From NCBI RefSeq assembly GCF_035918155.1, contig NZ_CP109327.1, positions 7,006,001-7,070,000 on the forward strand: a stretch of DNA of 64,000 nt, written 5' to 3'. Made by a program: the position numbers and the translations under genes. This DNA comes from Streptomyces sp. NBC_01591. Its GTDB lineage: Bacteria > Actinomycetota > Actinomycetes > Streptomycetales > Streptomycetaceae. Each line of letters begins with the position of its first letter. The first letter of the stretch is position 1. Positions 9,115 to 17,450 of the stretch are shown piece by piece. The notes under the pieces are model-generated. The model was not told where the DNA came from. It worked only from the letters and a program-made list of their open reading frames with translations, and did not search any database.

Positions 9115-9861
9115 TCACCGGGCAGGGCCGGGGGTGGGGCCGCCCTGCCAGCGGTCGCGGTGGATGACGTCCGTCACCGGGCGGCGCCGTACCGGGCCGA
9201 AGTTGCCCTGCGGCCATCCGACCGGAATGGCGGCGTAGGTGTGCATGTCCTCGGGGATGCCGAGGGCTTCCTTCCACTCCTGTTCCAGCATCAGATGCCA
9301 GATGGTGATGTTCGCCGCGAGTCCCAGGGCCCGCGCGGCGAGCAGGACGTTCTGCACACCCGGGTAGACGCAGGAGCCCTCGGCGAGCGCCTGGAAACGC
9401 GTCTGGGTGTTCATCATGTGCTCGGTCGCGGCCGGGCCCAGCGCCTGTGCGGAGGCCAGCAGCCCTTCCTCGTCCAGGCGCGGCTCCGGAAACCGGTAGC
9501 AGGGCACGATCAGCGCCGGTGTGTCGGCGAAGTGATCGCGCTGGTACTCGATCGCGGCGACCATCCGGCCGTACGCCGCGTCGTCCATGCCTTTCGGTGC
9601 GTACTTCCCGGTCGTCGCCAGATAGGCGTCCACGCACCGCTTCCACAGCGGCGCCAGGCGCGCCATCACCTCGCGGTCGGTCACCACGACGTACTCGTAA
9701 CACTGCATGTTGCCGCCGCTGGGACCCCAGACGGCCGCCTGTATGAGCTGCTCCAGCGTCTCGTCCGGCACCGGTTCCGGCTTCAGGCGGCGCATCGCGC
9801 GCATGGTGGACATCGTCGGGAAGAGTGCGGGCCCGTCGGCATGAGTCGTATCGATCGTCAT
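9115..9861 (-). CDS. Nitroreductase-family flavoprotein
   Basis: 248 residues from the ATG at 9861 (MTIDTTHADG). The FMN-binding nitroreductase fold is recognised by STMRAMRRLKPEPVPDETL, VWGPSGGNMQCYEY, ARALGLAANIT and the C-terminal IPVGWPQGNFGPVRRRPV. These NAD(P)H oxidoreductases reduce nitro groups, quinones or enones; the substrate here is unknown. Two further in-frame ATGs lie upstream (9915, 9951) without a convincing ribosome site, so the start is uncertain. It is divergent from the ACP-ketosynthase-hydrolase operon and may share its 9862-10087 control region, where a 12-bp palindrome CCTTCGCGAAGG (9979-9990) sits. Confidence 0.8.
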   Translation of the reverse strand: MTIDTTHADGPALFPTMSTMRAMRRLKPEPVPDETLEQLIQAAVWGPSGGNMQCYEYVVVTDREVMARLAPLWKRCVDAYLATTGKYAPKGMDDAAYGRMVAAIEYQRDHFADTPALIVPCYRFPEPRLDEEGLLASAQALGPAATEHMMNTQTRFQALAEGSCVYPGVQNVLLAARALGLAANITIWHLMLEQEWKEALGIPEDMHTYAAIPVGWPQGNFGPVRRRPVTDVIHRDRWQGGPTPGPAR

Positions 9862-10087
9862 GATCGCGGAGTGTACGGGCCGGGTTCGGGCGGCGGGAGG
9901 CCCGTTGTTCGCCATGAACCATTGAATTCGTACACCTGGACGGCCCCCCACCGCACGGGGGAACGCGGATCGGATCTACCTTCGCGAAGGCGTATAAATG
10001 GTTCCTCCGGACCAGCCGGCGTCTCCCGATGGCACTCACACCTCACGCGGCACGGCGTCACCGCGTACGAGAGCGCAGGAGCGCCGC

Positions 10088-10321
10088 ATGAGCACGGCAG
10101 AAGAGATCAACACCTTGCTGGTGGCGAACTTCGGCACCGATCCCCTCGCCATCCGGCCCGAGGTGTCGCTCCGTCACCTCCGCCTCGACTCACTGGCGTT
10201 GGAGGAACTGCGGCTGCTCATCGAGGACCGGATGGGCGTCGATCTGGACGATGTCCAGCTGACCTCGCGGGACACCGTCGGTCGACTCGTCGACGTGGTG
10301 CACCGCAAGGCCGCCGCGTGA
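10088..10321 (+). CDS. Acyl carrier protein
   Basis: 77 residues with the four-helix carrier fold and the phosphopantetheine attachment motif LRLDSLALEELRLLIEDRMG (Ser of DSL, about residue 36). It would carry acyl chains on a 4'-phosphopantetheine arm. ATG at 10088 follows GGAGCGCCGC. The stop overlaps the ketosynthase GTG (GTGA), so carrier and synthase are made together. It is not the housekeeping fatty-acid ACP, which normally sits beside fabF/fabH/fabD. Confidence 0.88.
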   Translation: MSTAEEINTLLVANFGTDPLAIRPEVSLRHLRLDSLALEELRLLIEDRMGVDLDDVQLTSRDTVGRLVDVVHRKAAA

Positions 10322-11568
10322 CGGGCCGCCCGTACCACCCCGAGCCGTTCGCCGCCGCCGTCACCGGGATCGGCATGGTGACCGCCGCGGGAACCGGGGC
10401 CGAAGCGACCTGGCGCACGGTCTCCGAGGCGTCGACCGCGCCGTCCGTCCCGCACCGGCCCGAACTCCACGGCCTGCCCTGCGACTTCATGTACACCATC
10501 ACCGGCCTCGACCCGCGGGCGCTGCTCGGGGTGGCGACCGCGCGGCTGATGGACCGCTTCTCGCAGCTGGCCGTCATCGCGGCCCGCGAGGCCGTCGCCG
10601 ACGCCGGTCTCGACCCCTCGGTCTGGGACGCCGGACGGGTCGCCGTCGTCATCGGCTCCGCGCACGGCGGACTGCCGTTCTACGACGAGCAGCACACCCT
10701 GCTCACCGAACGCGGCGCACGCCGCGTCTCCCCGAAACTCGCCCCGCTCACCGTCGTCAACGGCGCGGCCAGCAGCGTCGCCACCGACCTCGGTGCGCTC
10801 GGCCCGAGCCAGGCTGTCTCCACCGCCTGCTCCTCCGGCACCGTCGCCATCGGCACCGCCCACCAGATGCTCCGCACCGGGGCCTGCGACATCGTCATCG
10901 CGGGCGGCGCCGAATCGGTCTGCTCCCGACTGCTGATCGCCAGCGCCTGCCGGCTCAAGGCCGTCTCCACCCGGCGCGACGACCCCGAGGCGGCCTGCCG
11001 CCCGTTCGACACCCACCGCGACGGCTTCGTCGTCGGCGAGGGCGCCGGACTTCTCGTACTGGAACGGCCGGAGCACGCCCGGGCCCGCGGCGCTGCCGTC
11101 CGCGCGCACATCGCGGGATACGGCGCCTCCAGCGATGCCTACTCCGCCGTCGCCCCGGACCCCGAGGGCCTGGGCATCGAGCGGGCGCTGCGCTTCGCGC
11201 TCGCGGACGCCGGAGTCGGGGCCCGGGACATCGGCCATGTCAACGCCCACGGCACCTCGACCGTCTCCAATGACCTCATCGAGGCGACGATGCTGCGCCG
11301 GGTCCTCGGCGAGCACCCCCTGGTCACCTCGACGAAGGCGATGACCGGACACACCCTGGGTGCCGCCGGCGGCATCGAGACCGCACTGACCGTGCTGGCG
11401 CTGCAGCACCGGCTCGTACCGCCCACCGTGAATCTCGACGCCCCCGACCCGGCGATCCCCATCGAAGTGGTGAGCAAGGAGGCCCGGCCGGGAACGTTCG
11501 ACGCGGCCGTCAAGACCTCGCTCGGTTTCGGCGGACACAACGCCGCACTCGTTCTCACCAGGGCCTGA
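10318..11568 (+). CDS. Beta-ketoacyl-ACP synthase II-type (FabF-like)
   Basis: 416 residues from the GTG at 10318. The thiolase-fold catalytic triad is complete: nucleophile Cys in STACSSGTVAIG, His in VNAHGTST, and His in TKAMTGHTLGAAGG; the C-terminal KTSLGFGGHNAALVL is typical. It condenses malonyl-ACP with an acyl primer. The partner is presumably the ACP immediately upstream. No ketoreductase, dehydratase or acyltransferase is next to it, so the pathway borrows these from fatty-acid synthesis or makes a short product. The open frame extends far upstream, but that part is an antisense shadow of the nitroreductase. Confidence 0.9.
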   Translation: MTGRPYHPEPFAAAVTGIGMVTAAGTGAEATWRTVSEASTAPSVPHRPELHGLPCDFMYTITGLDPRALLGVATARLMDRFSQLAVIAAREAVADAGLDPSVWDAGRVAVVIGSAHGGLPFYDEQHTLLTERGARRVSPKLAPLTVVNGAASSVATDLGALGPSQAVSTACSSGTVAIGTAHQMLRTGACDIVIAGGAESVCSRLLIASACRLKAVSTRRDDPEAACRPFDTHRDGFVVGEGAGLLVLERPEHARARGAAVRAHIAGYGASSDAYSAVAPDPEGLGIERALRFALADAGVGARDIGHVNAHGTSTVSNDLIEATMLRRVLGEHPLVTSTKAMTGHTLGAAGGIETALTVLALQHRLVPPTVNLDAPDPAIPIEVVSKEARPGTFDAAVKTSLGFGGHNAALVLTRA

Positions 11569-11596
11569 CCCGGAAACCAAGAGGCACGCAACCACC

Positions 11597-12514
11597 ATGG
11601 CCGACGAGATCATCCGGACCCTGTCGGTGAACGGGCTGCGCTACGGCTACCGGGTCCTGAGACAGCCCTCGCCGCGCACCGAGCCGGTCATCGTTCTCGG
11701 CGGCGCCCTCCAGGGGATGTACGGCTGGCCGCAGATGGACGACCACCTGGGCCCGCTCGCCTCCGTGGTCACCGCCGACCTGCCCGGCATGGGTGACGCG
11801 GACCCGCTCCCGCCCGGTGCGGGCGACGACGTCCTGTGTGCCGCCGTCGCCGCGATCATCGACGATCTGAACGTGCCGAGGGCCAATCTCTTCGGGTTCT
11901 CCTACGGCACATCGATCGCCTTCGGCTGCGCGCGACAGCACCCCGGCCGGATCGCCCGGCTGATGCTCGGCGGAGTGCCCGCCCACATCACCGACGGCCA
12001 GCGGGCCCGGTGGAGTCGCGCCGTCGACCGGCTGGAGACCGGTGACCTGGAGGGGCTGGCCGGCCTGGCCGCCGGGGTGCTGATGTGTCAGGACCCCGAA
12101 CGCAGGGTCCACCGCGGTGAGTTGGCGCGGCGCTATGTGAGGCGTTCGTTCCTGCACGCCCTCACCCGCTCCCCGCACGCCGCGCAGTCGCTGCACCGGG
12201 CACTGGGCCACCGGCCGGACTTCTCCGGCGGACTGGCCGGCGTACCGGCCCTGGTCTTCGCGGGCCAGCACGACACGGTGACCTCGCCCGAGCGTCAGCG
12301 CGCGTTCGCCGCCTCGATCGAGGGCAGCAGGTTCGTCACGATCGGGGAGTCCGACCACTGGGTCGTGCTGGAGCGTCCGGACGACGTCGCGGACCTCGCG
12401 GCCCGCTTCTTCACCGATCGTCCGCTGGAGCCGGCCCCCGGACTCGCGGCACTCCCGGCGCAGTCGCGGGCGTCACGGTCACCGGCCGGCCGGGACCTCG
12501 CCGACACCCCGTAG
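11597..12514 (+). CDS. Alpha/beta-hydrolase (possible thioesterase of the ACP-KS unit)
   Basis: 305 residues with an alpha/beta-hydrolase core: oxyanion segment IVLGGALQGMYGW, nucleophile elbow LFGFSYGTSIAFG (Ser about residue 98), an acidic residue in FAGQHDTVT and His in GESDHWVVLE. A cap region spans residues about 130-190; the Pro/Ala-rich tail looks disordered. It lies 28 bases behind the ketosynthase with AAGAGG upstream of the ATG. The position suggests it releases or modifies the acyl product (inference). A strong hairpin at 12516-12544 ends the operon. Confidence 0.82.
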   Translation: MADEIIRTLSVNGLRYGYRVLRQPSPRTEPVIVLGGALQGMYGWPQMDDHLGPLASVVTADLPGMGDADPLPPGAGDDVLCAAVAAIIDDLNVPRANLFGFSYGTSIAFGCARQHPGRIARLMLGGVPAHITDGQRARWSRAVDRLETGDLEGLAGLAAGVLMCQDPERRVHRGELARRYVRRSFLHALTRSPHAAQSLHRALGHRPDFSGGLAGVPALVFAGQHDTVTSPERQRAFAASIEGSRFVTIGESDHWVVLERPDDVADLAARFFTDRPLEPAPGLAALPAQSRASRSPAGRDLADTP

Positions 12515-12515
12515 G

Positions 12516-12544
12516 GCCGGTCCGGGCCCGGGGGCCGGACCGGC
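12516..12544 (+). terminator. Terminator after the ACP-KS-hydrolase operon
   Basis: Perfect 10-bp stem GCCGGTCCGG (12516-12525) with CCGGACCGGC (12535-12544), loop of 9 bases, directly after the hydrolase stop. There is no T run, as is common in Streptomyces. Confidence 0.6.
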
Positions 12545-12560
12545 GCCGTTCGGCACGGCA

Positions 12561-12584
12561 GGCAACCATGTGGTTGCCTATGGT
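12561..12584 (+). promoter_or_regulatory. Palindromic operator overlapping a -10 element
   Basis: GGCAACCA (12561-12568) and TGGTTGCC (12571-12578) form a perfect 8-bp inverted repeat separated by TG. It is followed at once by TATGGT (12579-12584), a plausible -10 hexamer 64 bases before the AHSA1-type gene. Such short palindromes are typical of ArsR-class repressors, which often control AHSA1/SRPBCC genes, but no ArsR gene is adjacent. Function inferred. Confidence 0.4.
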
Positions 12585-12648
12585 GGAGGGGCGCCTCGCG
12601 GGCACCCGACCGGGCCGGGCACCCGACCAGACCCTGGAAGGAACGGGC

Positions 12649-13149
12649 ATGGACAAGCCCGAGTTCGTCTACCCCATCTACATCCAGACCACCGCCGAGA
12701 AGCTCTATCAGGCGCTGACCGACCCCGAATCCATCAAGATCTACATGGGCGGTTACGGCCCCGAATCGACCTGGGAGGCCGGTGCGCCGGTCCGCTGGAA
12801 GATGGATCCGGACGGCGAGTTCGAGGAGGTCGGCCAGCGGGTCCTGGAGGCGGAACCCGGCAAGCGGCTCTCGTACACCTGGCACACCCTGCAGCCCATG
12901 CACCGCCAGATGTTCGACTTCGCCTCGGACGAGGAGTGGGACAGGGCCGTCCGGGAGCGCTCCAAGGTCGCCTTCGACATCGAACCGGCCGAGGAACCCG
13001 AGATGGGCATCAAGCTGACGATCACCCATGACGGGTTCGACAGTCCCGACAGCAGGATGCTGGAGGGCGTGAGCGACGGCTGGGTCGCGATCCTCTCGAC
13101 GCTCAAGACCCTCCTGGAGGGCGGGAAGTTCCTCGACGAACCGGCCTGA
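12649..13149 (+). CDS. SRPBCC (AHSA1-like) domain protein
   Basis: 166 residues with the START/Bet v1-like fold of the activator-of-Hsp90-ATPase-1 family: IYIQTTAEKLYQALTDPESIKIYMGG near the N-terminus, AGAPVRWKMDPDGE, a central strand region ending in LSYTWHTLQP, and LEGVSDGWVAILSTLKTLLEGG at the C-terminal helix. The family binds small hydrophobic ligands; no activity can be assigned. ATG at 12649 follows GGAAGGAACGGGC. It stands alone behind the palindromic promoter and converges on the SnoaL-like gene. Confidence 0.85.
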   Translation: MDKPEFVYPIYIQTTAEKLYQALTDPESIKIYMGGYGPESTWEAGAPVRWKMDPDGEFEEVGQRVLEAEPGKRLSYTWHTLQPMHRQMFDFASDEEWDRAVRERSKVAFDIEPAEEPEMGIKLTITHDGFDSPDSRMLEGVSDGWVAILSTLKTLLEGGKFLDEPA

Positions 13150-13191
13150 CGGCGGTGCGGTGCGGTGCCGGGCCCGCCTCCCGGCGGACGC

Positions 13192-13560
13192 TCAGGCGCC
13201 GGGCACCCGGTCGAGGAATCCGCTGACCGAGGCGATGCGTCCGTCGTCGGCGAGGGTGATCACGTCCGACCCGGCGGCGGGCGCCGAGCCGTCGGCGGTG
13301 GAGACCAGGTCCCAGCTGAAGCGCACGATGTCGTGGTGTCCGTCCGGCGTGCCGGTGAGCTGGAACACGGAGCCGGGGAACTGCTGGTGGGCGCCGCTGA
13401 TCGCAGTCGCGAGCCCTTCGTGGCCGCGCACATGGGCCAGCGGGTCGGTGTAGGTGGCGCTCTCGGTGAAGGCGGCCGCGACGGCCTTCACCAGCTCCTC
13501 GGCGGTGGTCGCGTTCCAGGCTGCGAAGTAGCGCTGAACGGCGTCGTCGTATGCGGTCAT
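13192..13560 (-). CDS. SnoaL/NTF2-like domain protein
   Basis: 122 residues with the cone-shaped NTF2-like fold: YFAAWNATTAEELVKAVAAAFTESATYTDPLAHVRGHEGL, a central strand rich in aromatic residues (VRFSWDLV), and GSDVITLADDGRIASVSGFLD. Members include SnoaL-type polyketide cyclases and steroid isomerases as well as many uncharacterised proteins; the short form here is usually annotated only as nuclear transport factor 2 family. ATG at 13560. It is separate from neighbours and converges on the AHSA1-like gene. Confidence 0.78.
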   Translation of the reverse strand: MTAYDDAVQRYFAAWNATTAEELVKAVAAAFTESATYTDPLAHVRGHEGLATAISGAHQQFPGSVFQLTGTPDGHHDIVRFSWDLVSTADGSAPAAGSDVITLADDGRIASVSGFLDRVPGA

Positions 13561-13748
13561 CGTGCTGTCCTCTCCTCGCGTCCCGGCTCCAGGGCCTGTC
13601 CGGGCCGGGCTCCCGTGTGCTGGTGAGGAACACGATGTCCGATGGCGGGGAATGCGTCGATTACCTCCGAGGTCATGGTCCGGGCGGGGGCGAGGTCATG
13701 TTCCGGGGCCGTGCGGAGGGTGGCCGGCCGGGGCGAAGGGACGCCGTC

Positions 13749-14201
13749 TCATCCTTGGTTGTCCGACACCACATGCATGGCGGCCTCCTCGGCCGATGCC
13801 GCGGCCCCGTCGATCCCAACGTCCTCGCCCGCCATGGTGTCCGGCTCGTTGATGTCCAGCTGGCGGGTGAGCCGGCCGGCGCGTAGCGTACCGACCTCCG
13901 CGTCCCAGAGCTCGCCGTCGCCGTCGGGCAGATCCCCCAGTCCGTCGCCGACGGTGTCGGGGGACTCGGGGAGTTCGCGGGCCAGGCGGCCGTCCAGCGA
14001 CTCGCCGTCATGCTGTTCGGCGGCGGTGGTGCCCCGGTCCTCCACCGCCCAAGGCCGCTCGGGCGGGGAGTAGCCCTCGTCGAGGGCGTCGGTCAGCTCC
14101 CGGTTGTCCAGGGTGTCCTCGACATCGAGCTGCTCGGTGAGGTCCGAGGCCTCCGGCTGCTGGGGCTGGTAGACATCGTCTCCCCTGTCGGCATCCATCA
14201 T
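13749..14201 (-). CDS. DUF5709 protein
   Basis: 150 residues, very acidic and without predicted membrane segments. It contains YQPQQPEASDLTEQLDVEDTLD, LDEGYSPPERPWAVEDRGTT, LDGRLARELPE and the closing AEEAAMHVV, the pattern of the Streptomyces DUF5709 family (function unknown). Two adjacent ATGs begin at 14201 and 14198; GAAGGGA lies upstream. An upstream in-frame ATG at 14276 has no support. Monocistronic. Confidence 0.8.
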   Translation of the reverse strand: MMDADRGDDVYQPQQPEASDLTEQLDVEDTLDNRELTDALDEGYSPPERPWAVEDRGTTAAEQHDGESLDGRLARELPESPDTVGDGLGDLPDGDGELWDAEVGTLRAGRLTRQLDINEPDTMAGEDVGIDGAAASAEEAAMHVVSDNQG

Positions 14202-14443
14202 CGCGTGTCCCTTCCCGGCTTCGGGGATCCCGGGCGTGCATGCCGTGCACACGACTCGGGGAAAAGGGTCATTCATGCGGTATACGCCCGAGTGCCGTCG
14301 AACCGCCCGTATGGCTTCAGGATAAGTGGCCCGGGCATGAGCCCGCAGCCGTGGGCCGCTGCTCGGGCGCCGCGGGCCGGTCGGAGGGACGATGGAAGAT
14401 GCGGGCGGAACATGCCCTGCCCCGTCCGCATCGGAGAGCGGTC

Positions 14444-14674
14444 ATGGATTACCCGGAGATCTACGAGTTGGTATTTCAGGCGTCCGCGGTGGAGGACGAC
14501 ACGGTGACCGTCCGGCGTACGGAGCAGTCGGGCGCGGGCGGTTTCCCGATCTACGAGGACGAGACCGGAATCGTGCGTGCGGAGATCAGCGACCAGGGTG
14601 AGGTGCGCATGCTGGCCACCGGCGGGCATCAGATGCTCGGCACCCCGCTGGTGGTGCGGGAGCCGAGCGGCTGA
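14444..14674 (+). CDS. DUF6296 small protein
   Basis: 76 residues: MDYPEIYELVF, VTVRRTEQSGAGG, PIYEDETGIVRAEISDQGEVRMLATGGHQ. The pattern of a charged two-strand N-terminus followed by YEDETGI.RAEI matches the Streptomyces DUF6296 family; function unknown. ATG at 14444 with GGAGAGCGGTC upstream. The short stop-to-next-gene gap is shared with the convergent cold-shock gene. Confidence 0.7.
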   Translation: MDYPEIYELVFQASAVEDDTVTVRRTEQSGAGGFPIYEDETGIVRAEISDQGEVRMLATGGHQMLGTPLVVREPSG

Positions 14675-14729
14675 CCGTTCCGGTGATCGCCCCGCGCGGG
14701 CGCAGGGCCCGGTTCCAGGGCGACGGCCG

Positions 14730-15155
14730 TCAGCCCTCGGTCCAGCCGTGGTTCTTGGCGAACTGCAGCAAGCCGCGCCGGATCTGCAGGATCTGAGCAC
14801 CCGTCAGCGACGGCGCGGACTCCAGCAGTACGTCGGTCACGTCCCTGGTGTACTCGGCCGCGCTCAGTACGTCGCACAGGGTGTCGTCGTCGGCCGCTCC
14901 GGAAACGGTGACGGTCACGGGCCTCGGCGGAGTCAGCGGCTTCCCGTCGGGCCCCTCGGCGAGCCGGACGGACGACGCCTTCAGCCCGCGGTCACCGTCC
15001 TCGATCTCGAACTCGACCGCCGTACCCGTGTGTACGTACGACTCGGGGATCAGCATGTCGTTCACATGGAGAAAGACATCCTCACCCCCGTGATCGGGTG
15101 CGATGAAGCCGTATCCCCGAGCTCCGTCGAACCGCACAACGCGACCAGAAACCAC
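14730..15155 (-). CDS. Cold-shock-domain protein with C-terminal extension
   Basis: 141 residues. The N-terminal 65 residues form a cold-shock (OB-fold) domain with the RNA-binding motifs ARGYGFIAPD and DVFLHVND. A Pro-rich linker leads to a conserved helical tail (TRDVTDVLLESAPSLTGAQILQIRRGLLQFAKNHGW) found in a longer Streptomyces class than CspA. It probably binds single-stranded nucleic acid. The GTG at 15155 follows GGGGG five bases upstream. Confidence 0.88.
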   Translation of the reverse strand: MVSGRVVRFDGARGYGFIAPDHGGEDVFLHVNDMLIPESYVHTGTAVEFEIEDGDRGLKASSVRLAEGPDGKPLTPPRPVTVTVSGAADDDTLCDVLSAAEYTRDVTDVLLESAPSLTGAQILQIRRGLLQFAKNHGWTEG

Positions 15156-15289
15156 ACCGACCCCCAGAAAAGAACCGGGCCCCTTGCCCGTACGCCACAC
15201 ATGGCTCGACCGGAGAATAGCCCCGAGCGGTCGGGCGGCGCGACCCGATCGAGACCAATCACGCCCTTCCGGGGCGGGACACGGCCGGC

Positions 15290-16165
15290 TCACCTGAGCC
15301 TGCGCGCGGGCGGGGCCGGGTTTCCGGCCGCCAGCGGGGAGCGGGCCAGTTCGACGCAGCCCGCCGCGATCAGGGCGAGCGCGAGCAGTTCGGGCAGCAC
15401 CCACCATCCGGTGCGCAGTTCCTCGCCGAACAGCGTCACCCCGTACACCACGCTGATCAGCGCGTCCCCGAGGGTCAGCATCGGCTGGACGGTGACCAGC
15501 GTGCCCGCCTGGAGGGCGTTCTGGAGGAGGAACAGGGCGCCCACCCCGGCCGCCGCGGTGGCGTACAGCTGCCAGGACGTCAGCAGTGCCACCGCTCCGC
15601 CGCCCCCTTCGAGCTGCGCCATGGCGTCCTTCATGAGTGCGGCCGTCAGGGCGTACCCGCACGCGGCGGCGAGGCCGAGCAGCGCGCCCCGGGTGTTGCC
15701 GCGGCTGCCCATGGCCGCGCCGATCAGTGCGGCCTCGAAGAGTCCGGTCAGGATCAGGGCGGGGATCCAGGCGGCTCCGTGCACGGTCGCACTGCCGCCC
15801 TCGGGGGCCGCGGAAGCCATGCCCAGGGCCAGCCCGAGGGTCACGGCAGCCACCCCGTACCAGACCCGCCGGGGCAGCCGGACACGCATGACGAACGCGG
15901 CCATCAGCAGCGTGGCGGGCAGCTCGATCACAAAGATCGGCTGGACCACGGCGATCGGTCCGGTGGCCAGCGCCACTGCCTGGCAGACGGCCGCGACGAT
16001 CACCAGGCCGATCCCGGCGAGCCACAGCCGCTGGCGCACCAGATACCCGATCAGCGACAGGCGCATCGCCTTGCTGTCGGGGACGGTGCGGGCGGCACGG
16101 CGCTGCAGTACGGAGGCGGCGCCGTTGCTGAGCGCGGTGAGGACGGCGAACAGGACACTGAACAC
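15290..16165 (-). CDS. DMT/EamA-type transporter
   Basis: 291 residues, strongly hydrophobic with about 9-10 membrane helices in two related halves, as in drug/metabolite transporters. FAVLTALSNGAASVLQRRAAR at the N-terminus and PIFVIELPATLLMAAFVM in the first half are typical of Streptomyces DMT proteins; the tail is Pro/Arg-rich. No ATG is in frame near the first helix; GTG at 16165 (VFSVLFAVL) is chosen. Substrate unknown. Confidence 0.75.
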   Translation of the reverse strand: MFSVLFAVLTALSNGAASVLQRRAARTVPDSKAMRLSLIGYLVRQRLWLAGIGLVIVAAVCQAVALATGPIAVVQPIFVIELPATLLMAAFVMRVRLPRRVWYGVAAVTLGLALGMASAAPEGGSATVHGAAWIPALILTGLFEAALIGAAMGSRGNTRGALLGLAAACGYALTAALMKDAMAQLEGGGGAVALLTSWQLYATAAAGVGALFLLQNALQAGTLVTVQPMLTLGDALISVVYGVTLFGEELRTGWWVLPELLALALIAAGCVELARSPLAAGNPAPPARRLR

Positions 16166-16296
16166 CGACCCATGATGCGGGCGGTCGTCCCGTGATCCAG
16201 GGTCCTGCGGCGCGGCGGCATGGCGGGCGTACGGATCGGCAGCGCGATCCCCGATGAGGACCGAAGCTGTCCGCAAGGACGCGTAGCGTGCACCCC

Positions 16297-16470
16297 ATGG
16301 CCGCCAAGAGGAACCCCGCCGCACCCGCCGTGCTCTCCCCCCGCGCGCTGAACCGCGCCACGCTGGAGCGCCAGTTGCTGCTGCGTCGCACCGCGATGTC
16401 CGCGAAGGACGCCGTGGAGCGTCTGGTCGGCCTCCAGGCGCAGAACGCCAAGCCGCCCTACTACCAGCAA
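16297..16470 (+). pseudogene. Truncated winged-helix DNA-binding (HTH_42-type) gene remnant
   Basis: [31 protein letters not shown], then [21 protein letters not shown], is the N-terminus of the winged-helix family often beginning [13 protein letters not shown] and continuing for about 350 residues. Here the similarity stops at about residue 58 and the frame runs into the antisense end of the LuxR-type gene. Only the first sixth of the gene remains, so it is a deletion remnant. Confidence 0.7.
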
Positions 16471-16475
16471 AGCCC

Positions 16476-17318
16476 CTACGGCAGCAGCCCCGCGCGCCGG
16501 GCCGCCACCACCGCCTCCAGCCGGGTGTGCGCCCCCAGCTTGCGCATCGCCGAACGCAGATAGCCCTTCACCGTCTCCGGGCGCAGCCCCAGCCGCTCCG
16601 CCGCCACCGCGTTCGTCGCCCCCGCCGCCACGCAGGCCAGCACGTCCAGCTCGCGCGGCGCCAGCTGCACCCCGCAGCGCCGCGGCGTGCGGGCCCCGGC
16701 CGCCGAGGCGAGGAGCCCGCACACCGCGAGCAGCTCGTCGCGCAGCGCCGGGTCGACGACCTTCGGGACCAGGGCCCGCAGCTCGCGGTGGGCCTCGCGG
16801 ACGTCCTCCCACGCCTCCGGGGCAGCCCTCGGGTCCGTGACCTGCTCCCGGGTCACCGTCAGCAGCTGCTGCACCTCGTCCCGTACGACCAGGGCCTGCT
16901 CCACATCGCGGGCGGCGGCCACCGCCGCGTCGAACGTGCGGTCCCCGAGCGTGATCGGTTCACGCAGCGCCCCGTACAGCACACCGCGCACCTTGCGCCG
17001 CACCACGACGGGCACCGCGACCACCGAGCGCAGGCCCTCCGCCGCGACCGCCAGGTCGTACTCGTGGCTGATGTGGCGCGAGGAGTGGTAGTCGGTCACC
17101 GCGCACGGCCGGGACAGGGCGATCGCCTTGCCGCCGAGCCCGCTGCCCGCCGAGATGACGAGCCCGCGCAGCACGCTGGTCTGCGCCCCGTTCAGCTCGG
17201 CGATCCGGGCATGACGGGCATCGGCGAGCAGCCCACCGAAGGCCACGGGCAGCCCACTGGTCCGGCGCAGCCGCAGCAGCGCCGCCTGCATCTCGACCGC
17301 ATCGACGGATTCCGGCAC
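16476..17318 (-). CDS. GAF-like plus LuxR-type HTH transcriptional regulator
   Basis: 280 residues. The first 160 resemble a GAF sensory domain ([50 protein letters not shown]), followed by a helical linker and a C-terminal LuxR helix-turn-helix ([48 protein letters not shown]). GTG at 17318 follows GGGAGG seven bases upstream. It is divergent from two acyl-CoA synthetase genes and likely controls them (inference). Confidence 0.86.
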   Translation of the reverse strand: MPESVDAVEMQAALLRLRRTSGLPVAFGGLLADARHARIAELNGAQTSVLRGLVISAGSGLGGKAIALSRPCAVTDYHSSRHISHEYDLAVAAEGLRSVVAVPVVVRRKVRGVLYGALREPITLGDRTFDAAVAAARDVEQALVVRDEVQQLLTVTREQVTDPRAAPEAWEDVREAHRELRALVPKVVDPALRDELLAVCGLLASAAGARTPRRCGVQLAPRELDVLACVAAGATNAVAAERLGLRPETVKGYLRSAMRKLGAHTRLEAVVAARRAGLLP

Positions 17319-17395
17319 GCTGACGCCTCCCTGCCCGGCTCCAGGGGGCTCGGCCACCCCCTCGCTGCACCCCCGTTCGGGGGTGGTGAGACCTG

Positions 17396-17424
17396 GGTCA
17401 CTGTTTACATGATGTTAAGTGACC
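17396..17424. promoter_or_regulatory. Inverted repeat in the divergent regulator / acyl-CoA synthetase promoter
   Basis: GGTCAC (17396-17401) and GTGACC (17419-17424) flank an AT-rich centre containing the near-palindrome TTTACATGATGTTAA. This is the only AT-rich stretch between the divergent genes, so it probably holds their promoters and the regulator's site. Confidence 0.4.
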
Positions 17425-17450
17425 GGTCCGGTCCGCAATGAGGAGGGCAC

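Noticed and set aside
9034..11568. Long open frame covering the ketosynthase and much upstream DNA
   Set aside because: Only the part from GTG 10318 has the thiolase motifs; the upstream part is antisense to the nitroreductase and lies in front of the ACP start.
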